DNA of 64,000 nucleotides from Arthrobacter sp. Soil763 (GCF_001428365.1 NZ_LMSH01000002.1:806132-870131), one strand, 5' to 3'; counted from the first letter of the stretch, positions 8,264 to 16,829 are shown. A program made the numbers and translations. The notes: generated by a model from the sequence alone, not told the origin.

Positions 8264-9706
8264 GTGAAATCTCTTGCAGCACTGCAGCTTCCGGCTGCCG
8301 TCGAGGCCTGGACCGGCCATGACACCCAGCTCCTGGTCGTCGCCGCCCTCGGCATCGCCCTGATTGTCGTCCTGATTGCCAAGTTCAAGCTCCACCCCTT
8401 CCTCGCCCTTGTGCTTGGTTCGGCCTTCGTTGGCCTGGCCTCAGGCGTCGAGCTGGCCAAGGTCGTCAGCAACTTCGAAGACGGCGTCGGCGGCGTCCTG
8501 AAGGAGGTCGGCCTGCTGATCGCGCTCGGCGCCATGCTCGGCAAGCTCCTGGCGGACTCCGGCGGAGCCAACCGGGTGGTTGACACCCTGCTCGCCAAGG
8601 CGACGGGGAACAAGGTGGTCTGGTCCATCACGCTGGTCGCGGTCATCATCGGCCTGCCCATGTTCTTCGAGATCGGCCTCGTGCTGCTGCTCCCGGTCAT
8701 CGTCCTGGTCACCCAGCGGTCCCGGATGCCGCTGATGCGCGTCGCCATCCCCGCCCTGGCCGGGCTCTCCGTGCTGCACGGCCTCGTGCCCCCGCACCCG
8801 GGTCCGCTGATCGCGATCAGCGCGGTCAAGGCCGAACTCGGGACCACGCTGGCGCTCGGTCTGCTGGTCGCCGTCCCGACCGTCATCATCTGCGGCCCGC
8901 TGTTCTCCCGGCTCGCCGCCCGGTGGGTCCCCGTGGGTGCTCCCGCCGTCGCCGGCGGCATCGACACCCGGCAGGCCGACGCGGTTCCCGCCGGCGACGG
9001 CTCCGGCACCGGCGCGGACAGCGTCAAGCGCCAGCCGAGCTTCCCAACGACGCTGCTGACAATCATCTTCCCGGTCGTGCTGATGCTGCTCAAGGCCGTG
9101 GTCGACATCATGTGGCCCGACGCCGCCACGGCACCCTGGATCCGGGTCTTCTTCGACTTTGTCGGCCAGCCGCTGGTGGCCATGACCCTCGCCGTGCTGC
9201 TCGCCATCGTCACCTTCGGCTACGCGGTCGGGTTCACCGGCAACGGGATCACCACCCGGATCGGCGCCAGCCTCGGCCCGATCGCGGCGATCCTGCTGAT
9301 CGTCGGCGCCGGCGGCGGCTTCAAGCAGACCCTGATCGGCGCCGGCGTGGGCGACGCCGTCAAGAAGTGGGCCGAGGGCGCGAACATGTCCGTACTGGTC
9401 CTGGGCTTCATCGTGGCCGTCGCGCTGCGCCTGGCCACCGGTTCCGCCACCGTGGCCACGGTTACCGCGGCGGGAATCGTGGCGCCGCTGGCCGGCTCGC
9501 TGTCCCCGACCCACGCGGCGCTGCTGGCCCTGGCGATCGGCGCCGGCTCGCTCTTCCTCTCGCACGTCAACGATGCGGGCTTCTGGCTGGTGAAGGAGCT
9601 CTTCGGCCTCAGCGTCGGCCAGACGTTCAAGACCTGGTCCGTCATGGAAACCCTGATCTCCGTGGTGGGCTTCGGGTTCGTGATGCTGCTTTCCCTGGTC
9701 ATCTGA
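8264..9706 (+). CDS. gntP: Gluconate:H+ symporter (GntP family)
   Basis: This is a 480-residue polytopic permease of the gluconate:proton symporter family with about 12 hydrophobic segments. Family signatures include LGAMLGKLLADSGGANRV, PMFFEIGLVLLLPV, GLVPPHPGP and SLFLSHVNDAGFW. The GTG start at 8264 has AGGAA seven bases upstream. It works with the preceding gluconokinase: the permease imports gluconate and the kinase traps it. A strong T-tailed terminator lies 22 bases after the stop, closing the operon. Confidence 0.95.
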   Translation: MKSLAALQLPAAVEAWTGHDTQLLVVAALGIALIVVLIAKFKLHPFLALVLGSAFVGLASGVELAKVVSNFEDGVGGVLKEVGLLIALGAMLGKLLADSGGANRVVDTLLAKATGNKVVWSITLVAVIIGLPMFFEIGLVLLLPVIVLVTQRSRMPLMRVAIPALAGLSVLHGLVPPHPGPLIAISAVKAELGTTLALGLLVAVPTVIICGPLFSRLAARWVPVGAPAVAGGIDTRQADAVPAGDGSGTGADSVKRQPSFPTTLLTIIFPVVLMLLKAVVDIMWPDAATAPWIRVFFDFVGQPLVAMTLAVLLAIVTFGYAVGFTGNGITTRIGASLGPIAAILLIVGAGGGFKQTLIGAGVGDAVKKWAEGANMSVLVLGFIVAVALRLATGSATVATVTAAGIVAPLAGSLSPTHAALLALAIGAGSLFLSHVNDAGFWLVKELFGLSVGQTFKTWSVMETLISVVGFGFVMLLSLVI

Positions 9707-9728
9707 GCGGCAGGCAGGCCGCCCACTG

Positions 9729-9772
9729 AAAAGCCGCGCCGGCCCCGGTTCTCCGGGGCCGGCGCGGCTTTT
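9729..9772. terminator. 20-bp hairpin terminator between convergent genes
   Basis: AAAAGCCGCGCCGGCCCCGG pairs perfectly with its complement around a TTCT loop, followed by a T-run. With A residues on one side and T residues on the other it can serve both gntP and the minus-strand anti-sigma gene. Confidence 0.9.
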
Positions 9773-9800
9773 TCGTACGGTGACCTTCTTCGTACCGTGG

Positions 9801-10679
9801 CTACGCGCCCAGCGGGGCGGCGGCCACTGTCGGCATGGTCGGCGTCGTCGACCCGCCGGCGGGTTCGACCGTGATGCCCAGCGCCGCTGCGGAGCCGATG
9901 CCGGTGACCATCGCGGGTTTGGACAGTGCGGCGGCATCCATCAGCCCCTTGGACACCGGGGCGGACCCGTCCTTGGGGATCAGCCACATCTGGTAGACCT
10001 TGCCGGCCGGCGGGGCAGGTACCCCGTTCATTTCCACGACCGCGGCGTCCTTGGAGGAGGAGAGGGTCAGGGACGCGGTTCCGCCGCCGACGACCTCGAC
10101 CGTCGCCTTGCGCACGTCGGAGGCTTGCCGGACCTGGGCGAGCGGGTCGTTCTGGTTGGCCACGTAGGCGCCCACCCCGACGCCGCCGAGCGCGATGGCG
10201 GCCGCCGCGGCGACCCCCACCAGCCAGCCGCGCATGCCCTGGGGCCGGCGGCGTTCCTCACGGCGCTGCCGGGCGGCGCCGAGCTCATCGGTGACCGGGG
10301 CGGAGCCTTCCCGGACCGGGCGTGCCACCACGGGAGCTGACCCCGGGAAGGCGGCTTCCGGTCCGGCGGCCGTCCCGGCCTGGGCCGGCAGTGTGGCGAC
10401 GATGCGGTCGAAAAGCCCGGCCGGGGGCTCCTCTTCCGCGCTGAAACTGACGGCCAGCGTCTCGCGGGCCTGCCGGACGCGCTCTTCGAACGCGGCGCGC
10501 TCGGCCGGCGCGGCGTCCGCCAGATAGCGTTCGACGGCGGCGCGCTCGGCGTCGTCGAGTGCGTTCAGGGCGTAGATCTCGGCGAGGTCCACGGCCCGGC
10601 CGGCGCTGAGGTCTCCGGCGATGTCGGCGGTGAACCCTGCGGGCGTGGGGCCCCCGGGCTGTGCGTTCTGCTCGTTCAT
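9801..10679 (-). CDS. rskA: Anti-sigma K factor (RskA family)
   Basis: This is a 292-residue membrane-anchored anti-sigma factor. The cytoplasmic N-terminus (AEIYALNALDDAERAAVERYL) is the sigma-binding segment typical of RskA. One membrane helix follows (RGWLVGVAAAAAIALGGVGV), then an extracytoplasmic RskA domain with VYQMWLIPKDGSAPVSKGL. It starts one base after the stop of the ECF sigma gene, so the two are translationally coupled. In the known mycobacterial system RskA holds SigK inactive until regulated proteolysis frees it. The signal sensed here is unknown. Confidence 0.92.
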   Translation of the reverse strand: MNEQNAQPGGPTPAGFTADIAGDLSAGRAVDLAEIYALNALDDAERAAVERYLADAAPAERAAFEERVRQARETLAVSFSAEEEPPAGLFDRIVATLPAQAGTAAGPEAAFPGSAPVVARPVREGSAPVTDELGAARQRREERRRPQGMRGWLVGVAAAAAIALGGVGVGAYVANQNDPLAQVRQASDVRKATVEVVGGGTASLTLSSSKDAAVVEMNGVPAPPAGKVYQMWLIPKDGSAPVSKGLMDAAALSKPAMVTGIGSAAALGITVEPAGGSTTPTMPTVAAAPLGA

Positions 10680-10680
10680 C

Positions 10681-11286
10681 TCAACTCACCCCCAGGCAGG
10701 TCTTCAGGCGGATTAGTCCGTCGCGGATGCGGGACTTGATGGTGGGCACGGCCGCGTTGAGTTTTTCGGCGACCTCCCGGTAGGTCAGGCCGCCGTAGTA
10801 GGCGAGCCGGACCGATTCCTGCTGCGTGTCCGTGAGCGTGTCCAGGCAACGGACCACCGCCTCGGCCTCGAGCCGACTGCCGACCTCGTCGGAGACCGAA
10901 TCGTGGTCGATCTCCTGGCTGGTCGCGCCGTACCTGGCTTCGCGGTCGGAGGCTGACTGCGAGGACCGCACCTTGTCCACGGCCCGGCGGTGCGAGATGG
11001 TCATCAGCCACGCGAGCGGGCTGCCGGCAGCGGCGTTGAACTTTGACGCGTTCTGCCAGACCTGGAGGAAGACTTCCTGGGTGGTGTCCTCGCTGAGTTC
11101 CGCGTCGATCAGCACGCGGCGGGCCATGCCGTAAACACGGCGCGAGGTGAGCTGGTAGAACTCGGCGAAGGCGGCCTGGTCCCCGGCAGCGATGCGGCCC
11201 AGGAGTCCTCCGAGCCGGCGGTTTAGCTCGGCCGCGGCGCTGGGGGGAGCTGCGGCCTCGGGATTCGGGGCGTTCGGAGTTTCCAT
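10681..11286 (-). CDS. sigK: ECF RNA polymerase sigma factor, SigK-like
   Basis: This is a 201-residue extracytoplasmic-function sigma factor. Region 2 (FAEFYQLTSRRVYGMARRVL, then EDTTQEVFLQVW) binds the core enzyme and the -10 element. Region 4 (DTQQESVRLAYYGGLTYREV, then TIKSRIRDGLIRL) holds the helix-turn-helix for the -35 element. The adjacent RskA-type gene identifies it as SigK-like. The ATG at 11286 was chosen because it begins the conserved part. The open frame runs upstream another 89 codons of low-quality sequence, and GAAGG lies very close to the chosen ATG, so the true start could be the nearby in-frame GTG or TTG. Targets are not visible in the window. Confidence 0.9.
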   Translation of the reverse strand: METPNAPNPEAAAPPSAAAELNRRLGGLLGRIAAGDQAAFAEFYQLTSRRVYGMARRVLIDAELSEDTTQEVFLQVWQNASKFNAAAGSPLAWLMTISHRRAVDKVRSSQSASDREARYGATSQEIDHDSVSDEVGSRLEAEAVVRCLDTLTDTQQESVRLAYYGGLTYREVAEKLNAAVPTIKSRIRDGLIRLKTCLGVS

Positions 11287-11488
11287 CACCTTCAAGCATA
11301 AGGTGCCGTCCGCGGCCCGGGGGCCAGGAGCGGCCTCGACCGCGTGGTGTCCGCCGCCGGCAGCCGGCCGGCGGTGCGCCTGCAAAGTACTCACCTGCTG
11401 TTCCTCGCTCCTCGCTCCGCCTCGATGATGTCTCAGAGGTGATTCGGTGCGGAGCGTCCGGCGGATGGGCCGGAATCCGGAACCGGAG

Positions 11489-11956
11489 TTACAGCTTGGC
11501 GCCGGCGAACCCCTGCTGGCGCCAAGCCTCGTAGACGGCGATCGAGGCGGCATTGGCCAGGTTCAGCGACCGCAGCGCCGGCAGCATCGGCAGCCGAACC
11601 CGGGCGGTAACGTGCGGGTCGTGTTTGGTTTCCTCGGACAGGCCCACCGATTCGCGGCCAAACATCAGCACGTCGCCGGGCCGGTAGTCGATCTCGGTGT
11701 AGGACCGTTCGCCGTCGGAGGTGAACGCGAAGACCCGCTCCGGGTGCAGCGCCTCCCACGCGGCGTCGAGGTCCGGGTGCACGGTCACGACGGCGAGGTC
11801 ATGGTAGTCCAGCCCGGCGCGGCGCAGCTTCGCATCGGAGAAATCGAAACCCAGCGGTTCCACCAGGTGCAGCTCCGCTCCGGTGATTGCAGCCAGGCGG
11901 ATGGCGTTGCCGGTATTGCCGGGAATTTCAGGGCTGTGGAAGAGGATGCGGAACAC
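11489..11956 (-). CDS. trmL: tRNA (cytidine/uridine-2'-O-)-methyltransferase TrmL
   Basis: This 155-residue SPOUT-superfamily (trefoil-knot) enzyme methylates the ribose of the wobble base 34 in certain tRNA-Leu species using S-adenosylmethionine. Diagnostic motifs are FHSPEIPGNTGNAIRL, the FGRESVGL segment and LRSLNLANAASIAVYEAWRQ, which form the SAM-binding knot. Length equals that of E. coli TrmL. The start is GTG at 11956, with a TAGGAT -10 box six bases upstream, so the message is probably leaderless. Confidence 0.94.
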   Translation of the reverse strand: MFRILFHSPEIPGNTGNAIRLAAITGAELHLVEPLGFDFSDAKLRRAGLDYHDLAVVTVHPDLDAAWEALHPERVFAFTSDGERSYTEIDYRPGDVLMFGRESVGLSEETKHDPHVTARVRLPMLPALRSLNLANAASIAVYEAWRQQGFAGAKL

Positions 11957-11962
11957 CCCTCC

Positions 11963-11968
11963 ATCCTA
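11963..11968 (-). promoter_or_regulatory. -10 box of leaderless trmL promoter
   Basis: TAGGAT on the minus strand ends exactly six bases before the GTG start. Transcription would therefore begin at or next to the first base of the start codon. The intervening GGAGGG has no room to act as a ribosome site. Confidence 0.6.
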
Positions 11969-11984
11969 GCCAGCGGTCCGGGGG

Positions 11985-12956
11985 CTAGTGCATTCCGCGC
12001 AGCAGCCGGGCGAGCACCGGGACATTTACCGTGTTCGGGGCCGGTCCGGAGCTGAGGAACTCCTTGAGACCGCGGACCAGCCCGGCGGCGTTGACCACCT
12101 GGACGGTCTCGTGCCCGGCGGCGCGGTCCCGGGAGCGGGGATGCCGGTCAATCACCGGTTCGTGCAGGTTCCCGTCGGTGCTGTGGACGACCGTCCACCC
12201 CGTGACATTCAGTTCCGGGAAGATGTCCTGCATCCTTCGGACCACGTGGGCCAGTTGCGGCGGGGCGATGGACCGGCCGCCGTGGTTCAGGCTGCTGCCG
12301 TTCCAGGCATAGGCTCCCGGGGGCAACAGCATGGACCCGATGACGGCCAGCCGGTAGCCGGACAGCAGCACGTGGTCGATGTGGCTGTTATCGGCGGGGG
12401 ACTGGAGCCCGTTGACCAGCCGGGCGGCAGGAACGGCCGGAAGCACCTGGCGGGTGATCAGCTGCACCGTCCTCAGTTCGCGCTGGATTCGCGCCTCGGC
12501 CCCGAAGATCCCGCGCCGCCGCGGCATGCCGTGGACCTGCTGCGCCGCCACCGGCGCCGGGATCAACGGAACCCCGCCGGCCGCCGCCGTTTCCTCGAAG
12601 GACGGCACGTAGACCGGGGCGTCGGCGGCGGTGTTGCGCGGCGTATTCGGCCGGCGGATGTGGGCGGAGGACCGGCTGCCCGCGGCCGGGGCGTCAAAGT
12701 GCGCGGTCTCCTCGGCCGGGGCGGTGCGGCTGGAGAAGGCGGTGCCGCTGCCGTAGGAACGGTCGTACGCGGCACGGCGCTTGGCATCGATCAGGGTCTC
12801 ATAGGCGAGCGTGACCCGGCGGAAGGTGGCGGCGTCGCCCCCGTGGTCCGGGTGGGCGCGGCGGGCAGCCTTGCGGTAGGCCACCTTGATGTCCTTATCC
12901 GTCGCTGTGACGGGGATCCTCAGGACCTGGTAGTGCGAGCTGTTGCCCTGCGTCAA
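11985..12956 (-). CDS. J-domain protein with NERD-like C-terminal domain
   Basis: This is a 323-residue DnaJ-domain protein. The J domain occupies residues 8-68 with the HPD motif at 35-37 (RRAHPDHGG), so it should stimulate an Hsp70 ATPase. A low-complexity linker (about 70-140) follows. The C-terminal part (about 145-300) contains NSHIDHVLLSGYRLAVIGS at about 190-208, which resembles the core strand pattern of NERD nuclease-related domains (IDHVVV-x-GVFVIETK), though the usual catalytic lysine segment is not evident. It lacks the Gly/Phe region and zinc fingers of true DnaJ. Start is TTG at 12956 with AAAGGAA upstream. The C-terminal assignment is tentative. Confidence 0.8.
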   Translation of the reverse strand: MTQGNSSHYQVLRIPVTATDKDIKVAYRKAARRAHPDHGGDAATFRRVTLAYETLIDAKRRAAYDRSYGSGTAFSSRTAPAEETAHFDAPAAGSRSSAHIRRPNTPRNTAADAPVYVPSFEETAAAGGVPLIPAPVAAQQVHGMPRRRGIFGAEARIQRELRTVQLITRQVLPAVPAARLVNGLQSPADNSHIDHVLLSGYRLAVIGSMLLPPGAYAWNGSSLNHGGRSIAPPQLAHVVRRMQDIFPELNVTGWTVVHSTDGNLHEPVIDRHPRSRDRAAGHETVQVVNAAGLVRGLKEFLSSGPAPNTVNVPVLARLLRGMH

Positions 12957-13068
12957 GGACGATTCCTTTGCCTCGGTGGAGCCGGTCCGGCCTGAACCTC
13001 CGGCCTGGATAGTTTAACCGGCTGGCTGGACAACGAGCGTGTGGCCCCCGGTGGTTCCCGCCGGCTGG

Positions 13069-13074
13069 CATAAT
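13069..13074 (+). promoter_or_regulatory. -10 box of probably leaderless dgk promoter
   Basis: CATAAT ends seven bases before the ATG at 13082, and no purine-rich ribosome site lies between. The predicted transcript starts at or one base before the start codon. Confidence 0.5.
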
Positions 13075-13081
13075 TCAGCCC

Positions 13082-13984
13082 ATGAAGATCGCCCTGGCCG
13101 TCAACCCGCGCGCCTCCTTCGGCCGCGGCCCGCAGGCCGGCCGGGACGCCGCGGCCTGCTTCCGCGCCGCCGGGGCAGAGGTCCTGCTGCTCAGCGAGGA
13201 CAGCTACGAGACCCTGGCCCGGGCCGTGGACAAAGCTCTCGCCGACGGGGTTGACGCGCTCGTGGTGGCCGGCGGCGACGGCATGGTGCACCTGGGCGTG
13301 AACGCGCTCGCCGGCTCGGGTGCGCCCTACGGAGCCACGCCCCTGGGCATCATCCCGAGCGGGACGGGCAATGACGTGGCACGCGCGCTCGGACTGCCGC
13401 GGCACGACACCCCGGCCGCCGCCGCTCGCGTCCTGGCCGGCCTGGCGTCGGGCGGACGGCTGATTGACGCCGGCAGGATCAGCTCCGGCGGCCGGACCCA
13501 CTGGTTTGCCGGGGTCGTGTCCGCAGGCTTTGACGCCGCGGTCAACGAGCGCGCCAATGCCTGGCGCCGGCCGCGGGGACAGGCCCGGTACAACCTGGCC
13601 ATGCTGCGGGAACTGGCCACGTTCCGCGCCATCGAGTACACCGTCACCGCCGACGGCGAGCGCTGGGAGCAGGGAGCCATGCTCATTTCGGTGGCCAACG
13701 GCCAGTCGATCGGCGGCGGCATGAAGGTCGCTCCGGACGCCGCGCTCGACGACGGCTTCCTTGACCTGTTCATCGTCACGCCGCTCTCGCGCGCCCGTTT
13801 CCTGGCCGTATTCCCCAAGGTGTTTTCCGGCCGGCACGTGGACCATCCGGCCGTGCAGCTCCGCCGCGTCCGGCGGGTTGAGCTGGAGGCGCGCGGCGTG
13901 GTCGCGTACGCGGACGGGGAGCGGATCGGACCGCTGCCCTTGGTGATCGACGTCGTCCCGGCCGCGCTCCGGGTCCTGGCATAG
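13082..13984 (+). CDS. Diacylglycerol/lipid kinase (DagK/YegS family)
   Basis: This 300-residue lipid kinase of the DAG-kinase catalytic family transfers phosphate from ATP to a lipid alcohol. It shows the nucleotide-binding signature VVAGGDGMVHLGVNAL, then LGIIPSGTGNDVARALGL and NGQSIGGGMKVAPDAALDDG, all standard for YegS/DgkB proteins. The C-terminal strand region (VVAYADGERIGPLPLVIDV) completes the fold. The likely role is phosphatidic acid recycling or phosphatidylinositol-type lipid synthesis; substrate choice cannot be read from sequence. A lipoprotein gene follows 16 bp later and is probably co-transcribed. Confidence 0.92.
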   Translation: MKIALAVNPRASFGRGPQAGRDAAACFRAAGAEVLLLSEDSYETLARAVDKALADGVDALVVAGGDGMVHLGVNALAGSGAPYGATPLGIIPSGTGNDVARALGLPRHDTPAAAARVLAGLASGGRLIDAGRISSGGRTHWFAGVVSAGFDAAVNERANAWRRPRGQARYNLAMLRELATFRAIEYTVTADGERWEQGAMLISVANGQSIGGGMKVAPDAALDDGFLDLFIVTPLSRARFLAVFPKVFSGRHVDHPAVQLRRVRRVELEARGVVAYADGERIGPLPLVIDVVPAALRVLA

Positions 13985-14000
13985 GAAGGGCGGAACAGCG

Positions 14001-14699
14001 ATGGTGGGGCAGGGGCGGAAGGCTGCAGGCGCGGGGCGCCGCGGTGCCGGCGGCCTGGCCGGGGCGTGGGTGCTGGCGACGCTGCTGGCGGGGTGCAGCG
14101 TCGGAGTTCCCGATCCCGGGGCGCCCGTGCCGGCCGGCAGTCCTGCCGGCATCGCCACCCCCAGCATCACGCCGGGCCATGACGCCGAGGCGGTCGCGGC
14201 GCGGGACCTGCCGTTTAGCGCTGGCGGGTCCCTCGCGGCCGGGGTGCCGGTGGAACTCTCCGACGGGCTGGGCGATGCGCCGGGCTGGAAGCGCGGCCGG
14301 CAGGCCGTGGCCGGGGCGAGCGAGTACCGCAACGGCGCCGGTTGCGTGGTCGCCGCCAAGGTCCGTGAAAACCAGTGGCCGCTCGCCGAGGCCGGCGACG
14401 ATAAGGCGTCCACCGAGGCGCTCTTCCACTACCTGGACGCCAGTATCCTGCCGTCCTACCTCAAGACTGCCCAGTTGCGCTGGGGCGGCGAGCCGGGCAA
14501 ACCGGGCCCGCGGGTCCAGGTCCTGGTGCTCGACGGCGGCAAGAGGGCGGGTGCCCGGGCCACGGCAAGCTACGCGAGGGTCTTTGCGAAGGCGGGCTCA
14601 TCGATCTACGTCTCGGTCTCGTGCCCCAGCGCCGCGGCGCTCGCCGCCGCCCGGGCCGACGTCGCGGACCGGCTGGCGGTGCTGCCGCCGTCGGCCTGA
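14001..14699 (+). CDS. Predicted lipoprotein of unknown function
   Basis: This is a 232-residue exported protein. A basic N-terminus and hydrophobic stretch end in the lipobox LLAGC (Cys33 or nearby), so it should be lipid-anchored outside the membrane. The mature part has an Ala/Pro/Gly linker followed by a domain that includes a cysteine in GCVVAAKVRENQW and another near the C-terminus (VSVSCPSAAAL). No family is recognised. The ATG has a GAAGGGCGGAA element upstream and lies 16 bp after the lipid kinase, suggesting one operon. Confidence 0.75.
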   Translation: MVGQGRKAAGAGRRGAGGLAGAWVLATLLAGCSVGVPDPGAPVPAGSPAGIATPSITPGHDAEAVAARDLPFSAGGSLAAGVPVELSDGLGDAPGWKRGRQAVAGASEYRNGAGCVVAAKVRENQWPLAEAGDDKASTEALFHYLDASILPSYLKTAQLRWGGEPGKPGPRVQVLVLDGGKRAGARATASYARVFAKAGSSIYVSVSCPSAAALAAARADVADRLAVLPPSA

Positions 14700-14760
14700 T
14701 CCCGCCGGGCCGTGCGACGCCGCGGCCGACCTGCCGTGCAGGCAGACCGGCGGCGTCCGG

Positions 14761-15174
14761 CTACCGGCGGTGCCGCGGCGAGAGCCTGTTCAGGGCAAGC
14801 GCGCCGACCATCAGGCCGAAGTCCCGCAGGGCCACGTCATAGAAGCTGCCCAGAACCAGCAGGTTGACGATGATGCCGAGCAGCCAGACGGCAACCAGCA
14901 GCGAGCCGAAGCGCGGCCGGACCGCCACGGCGATGCCGGCAATAATCTCAACGACGCCCACGATGTACATGAAGTTCTGGGCCGGCAGGGGAATGACGGC
15001 AGTGGCCGCCGGCGCGAGGTACATCGTCCAGTCGGTGAGCAGGTTGGTGAACTTGTCCAGCCCGAACAGGATGGGGGCCACCGTAAAGACGGTCCGCAGC
15101 AGCAGGAAGGCCTGCCCCTGCGTCCCGGGCAGAACCGCCGGGGCCGTTGCCGCCGGCAATGGTGAGGTTTTCAT
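14761..15174 (-). CDS. DoxX family membrane protein
   Basis: This is a 137-residue DoxX-like integral membrane protein with four hydrophobic helices. Family features include AFLLLRTVFTVAPILFGLDK near the N-terminus and MYIVGVVEIIAGIAVAVRP in the centre. Some family members act in thiosulfate or redox stress handling; the specific activity here is unknown. It is transcribed away from a cysteine-rich winged-helix regulator across a 94-bp gap filled with repeated TTTTAGA half-sites, so it is the obvious target of that regulator. Confidence 0.85.
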   Translation of the reverse strand: MKTSPLPAATAPAVLPGTQGQAFLLLRTVFTVAPILFGLDKFTNLLTDWTMYLAPAATAVIPLPAQNFMYIVGVVEIIAGIAVAVRPRFGSLLVAVWLLGIIVNLLVLGSFYDVALRDFGLMVGALALNRLSPRHRR

Positions 15175-15188
15175 CGTCCGCTCCTAAC

Positions 15189-15255
15189 TTCTAAAAATAG
15201 ATACCTTGATTTTAGAACCGGCCCCGGACTAAAGCAACGGATCTTAGTTTTAGAG
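15189..15255. promoter_or_regulatory. Repeated operator half-sites between doxX and regulator
   Basis: An exact inverted repeat, TTCTAAAA (15189-15196) and TTTTAGAA (15210-15217), is separated by 13 bases. A third half-site, TTTTAGAG, lies at 15248-15255, 14 bases before the regulator ATG. The AT-rich motif stands out in this GC-rich DNA and covers both divergent promoters, which fits autoregulation plus control of doxX. Confidence 0.65.
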
Positions 15256-15268
15256 TTAGGCTGGCTTT

Positions 15269-15985
15269 ATGACCCGTTTTCCGTGGACCCGCAGGGTATC
15301 CGCCGTCGCTTCCCTGGCCGACCAGAACCGCCGCAGGATCTTTGACTTCGTGGCGGCAGCGGACCGGGCCGTCGGCCGTGACGATACGGCCGAGGCGCTG
15401 GGGCTGGCGCGCAGCACGGCCTCGTTCCATCTGGACCGCCTGGTGGGGGACGGGTTGCTGGTCGCGGACTTCCGCAAACTCGGCGACCGCAGCGGTCCCG
15501 GCTCCGGGCGGCCGGCCAAGCTCTACCGTGCGGCCGTCCAGGAAGTCTCGGCGTCGGTTCCGGAGCGCAGTTACGACCTTGCCGCGGAGTTGCTGGTCGC
15601 CGCCGTGGAAGAAACCGCGGCCGGCGGCGGCCCGGTGGGGGACGCGCTGCTGCGGGTGGCCCGCGCCCGTGGCCGCGATGCCGCGGAAGCCGCCGGCGGA
15701 ACCGGGTTCGCCGGGTTGCTTACCGCCGAGGGATACCGGCCGGTGGACGACGGCGAGGGCGGGCTGACGCTGCTCAATTGCCCGTTCCACCGGGTGGCCC
15801 AGGGCCATGCCGGAACCGTGTGCGCCATGAACGGCGCTTTCCTGGCCGGAGTCGCCGAGGGCTGCGGCGAGGACCCCGGCCGCGTGGAAGCGCTCGACAT
15901 CGCCGACCTGCGGTCCCGGGGGGAAGCAGCCCCGGCGCAGTGCTGCGCGCGGATCAGGCCGGCGCAGGCCTCGGCTGCCCCTTGA
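15269..15985 (+). CDS. Winged-helix regulator with C-terminal cysteine cluster
   Basis: This is a 238-residue transcriptional regulator. Residues 10-90 form an ArsR/SufR-like winged helix (AEALGLARSTASFHLDRLVG is the recognition region, and RPAKLYRA the wing). The C-terminal domain has Cys171 in NCPFH, Cys185 in VCAMNG, Cys199 and the pair Cys225-Cys226. The first three are spaced 14 residues apart, a layout like the [Fe-S]-binding SufR-type repressors. It is divergent from doxX with shared operator repeats and lies about 0.9 kb upstream of a cysteine desulfurase gene. Iron-sulfur or redox sensing is inferred. Its last 32 bases overlap the convergent DMT transporter gene. Confidence 0.85.
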   Translation: MTRFPWTRRVSAVASLADQNRRRIFDFVAAADRAVGRDDTAEALGLARSTASFHLDRLVGDGLLVADFRKLGDRSGPGSGRPAKLYRAAVQEVSASVPERSYDLAAELLVAAVEETAAGGGPVGDALLRVARARGRDAAEAAGGTGFAGLLTAEGYRPVDDGEGGLTLLNCPFHRVAQGHAGTVCAMNGAFLAGVAEGCGEDPGRVEALDIADLRSRGEAAPAQCCARIRPAQASAAP

Positions 15986-16829
15986 GGCCGGTCAGCAGGA
16001 CCCCGGCGACCACCAGGATCCCGCCCACCACCTGCACCGGCGTCAGCGGCGTGCCCAGCGCCAGCGTGATCGCCGCCGTGAAGACGACCATCAGGTTCAG
16101 GTAGTTCCCCGCGGTCCCCGGCGGCGTGGTCTTGAGCGCCAGGTTCCAGAACAGGTAGGCGCCCAGCGAGGGGAACAGGGCGATGTAGCCCAGTGACCAG
16201 GCCTCGGCCGGGGTATCGGGCAGCCGCACGTGCTGGACGAGCGCGAGGGGTGCCAGCGTCACGGTGGCCATGGCCACCTGCACCGCGGTGGCGGCGATCG
16301 GAGGGACCCCCAGCCGGCGGGCAATGATCGTATAGCCGCCCCAGACGATGATCGCGCCGATCATCAGCAGTTCGCCGGTGTTGATCGAAAGGCTGGCCAC
16401 CCGCTGCAGGTCGCCGCGGGTCAGGACCAGCAGGACGCCCAGCAGGCCCAGGCCGATGCCTAGCCAACCCAGCCGCGTCGTTCGTTCGCCGAGCAGCACG
16501 ATGGCCATCACCACGATCAGGGCAGGATTGGCCGCCGTGATCAGCGAGGCGTTCATGGCGGAGGTGTACCCCAGCGCCGTGTAGAGGAGCAGGGTGTAGC
16601 CGCTCATTCCCAGCGCGCTGAGCAGCAGCAGTACGGGCCAGCGGCGCAAGACCGCCCGCCAGTCCGGCTTCTCAACCAAGTGGGCCAGGGCGAGCAGCGG
16701 TACCGCCGCCAGCGTCCAGCGCCAGAAGGTCAGGTCCAGCGGCGTCATCGAGGCCACCGCAGCCTGGCCGACGACGAAATTTCCGGACCAGAACAAGGTC
16801 GCCAGAACAAGGTACAGGGGCGCTTTCAC
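15954..16829 (-). CDS. EamA/DMT-superfamily transporter
   Basis: This is a 291-residue membrane protein of the drug/metabolite transporter superfamily with two EamA repeats, about ten helices. The first repeat starts LYLVLATLFWSGNFVVGQAA and the second near GELLMIGAIIVWGGYTIIAR. Such proteins usually export metabolites or amino acids; the substrate is unknown. GTG at 16829 was chosen because it begins the first helix. Another in-frame GTG lies at 16844, and the open frame runs far upstream through the antisense of the cysteine desulfurase gene, which is not credible coding sequence. Confidence 0.85.
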   Translation of the reverse strand: MKAPLYLVLATLFWSGNFVVGQAAVASMTPLDLTFWRWTLAAVPLLALAHLVEKPDWRAVLRRWPVLLLLSALGMSGYTLLLYTALGYTSAMNASLITAANPALIVVMAIVLLGERTTRLGWLGIGLGLLGVLLVLTRGDLQRVASLSINTGELLMIGAIIVWGGYTIIARRLGVPPIAATAVQVAMATVTLAPLALVQHVRLPDTPAEAWSLGYIALFPSLGAYLFWNLALKTTPPGTAGNYLNLMVVFTAAITLALGTPLTPVQVVGGILVVAGVLLTGLKGQPRPAPA

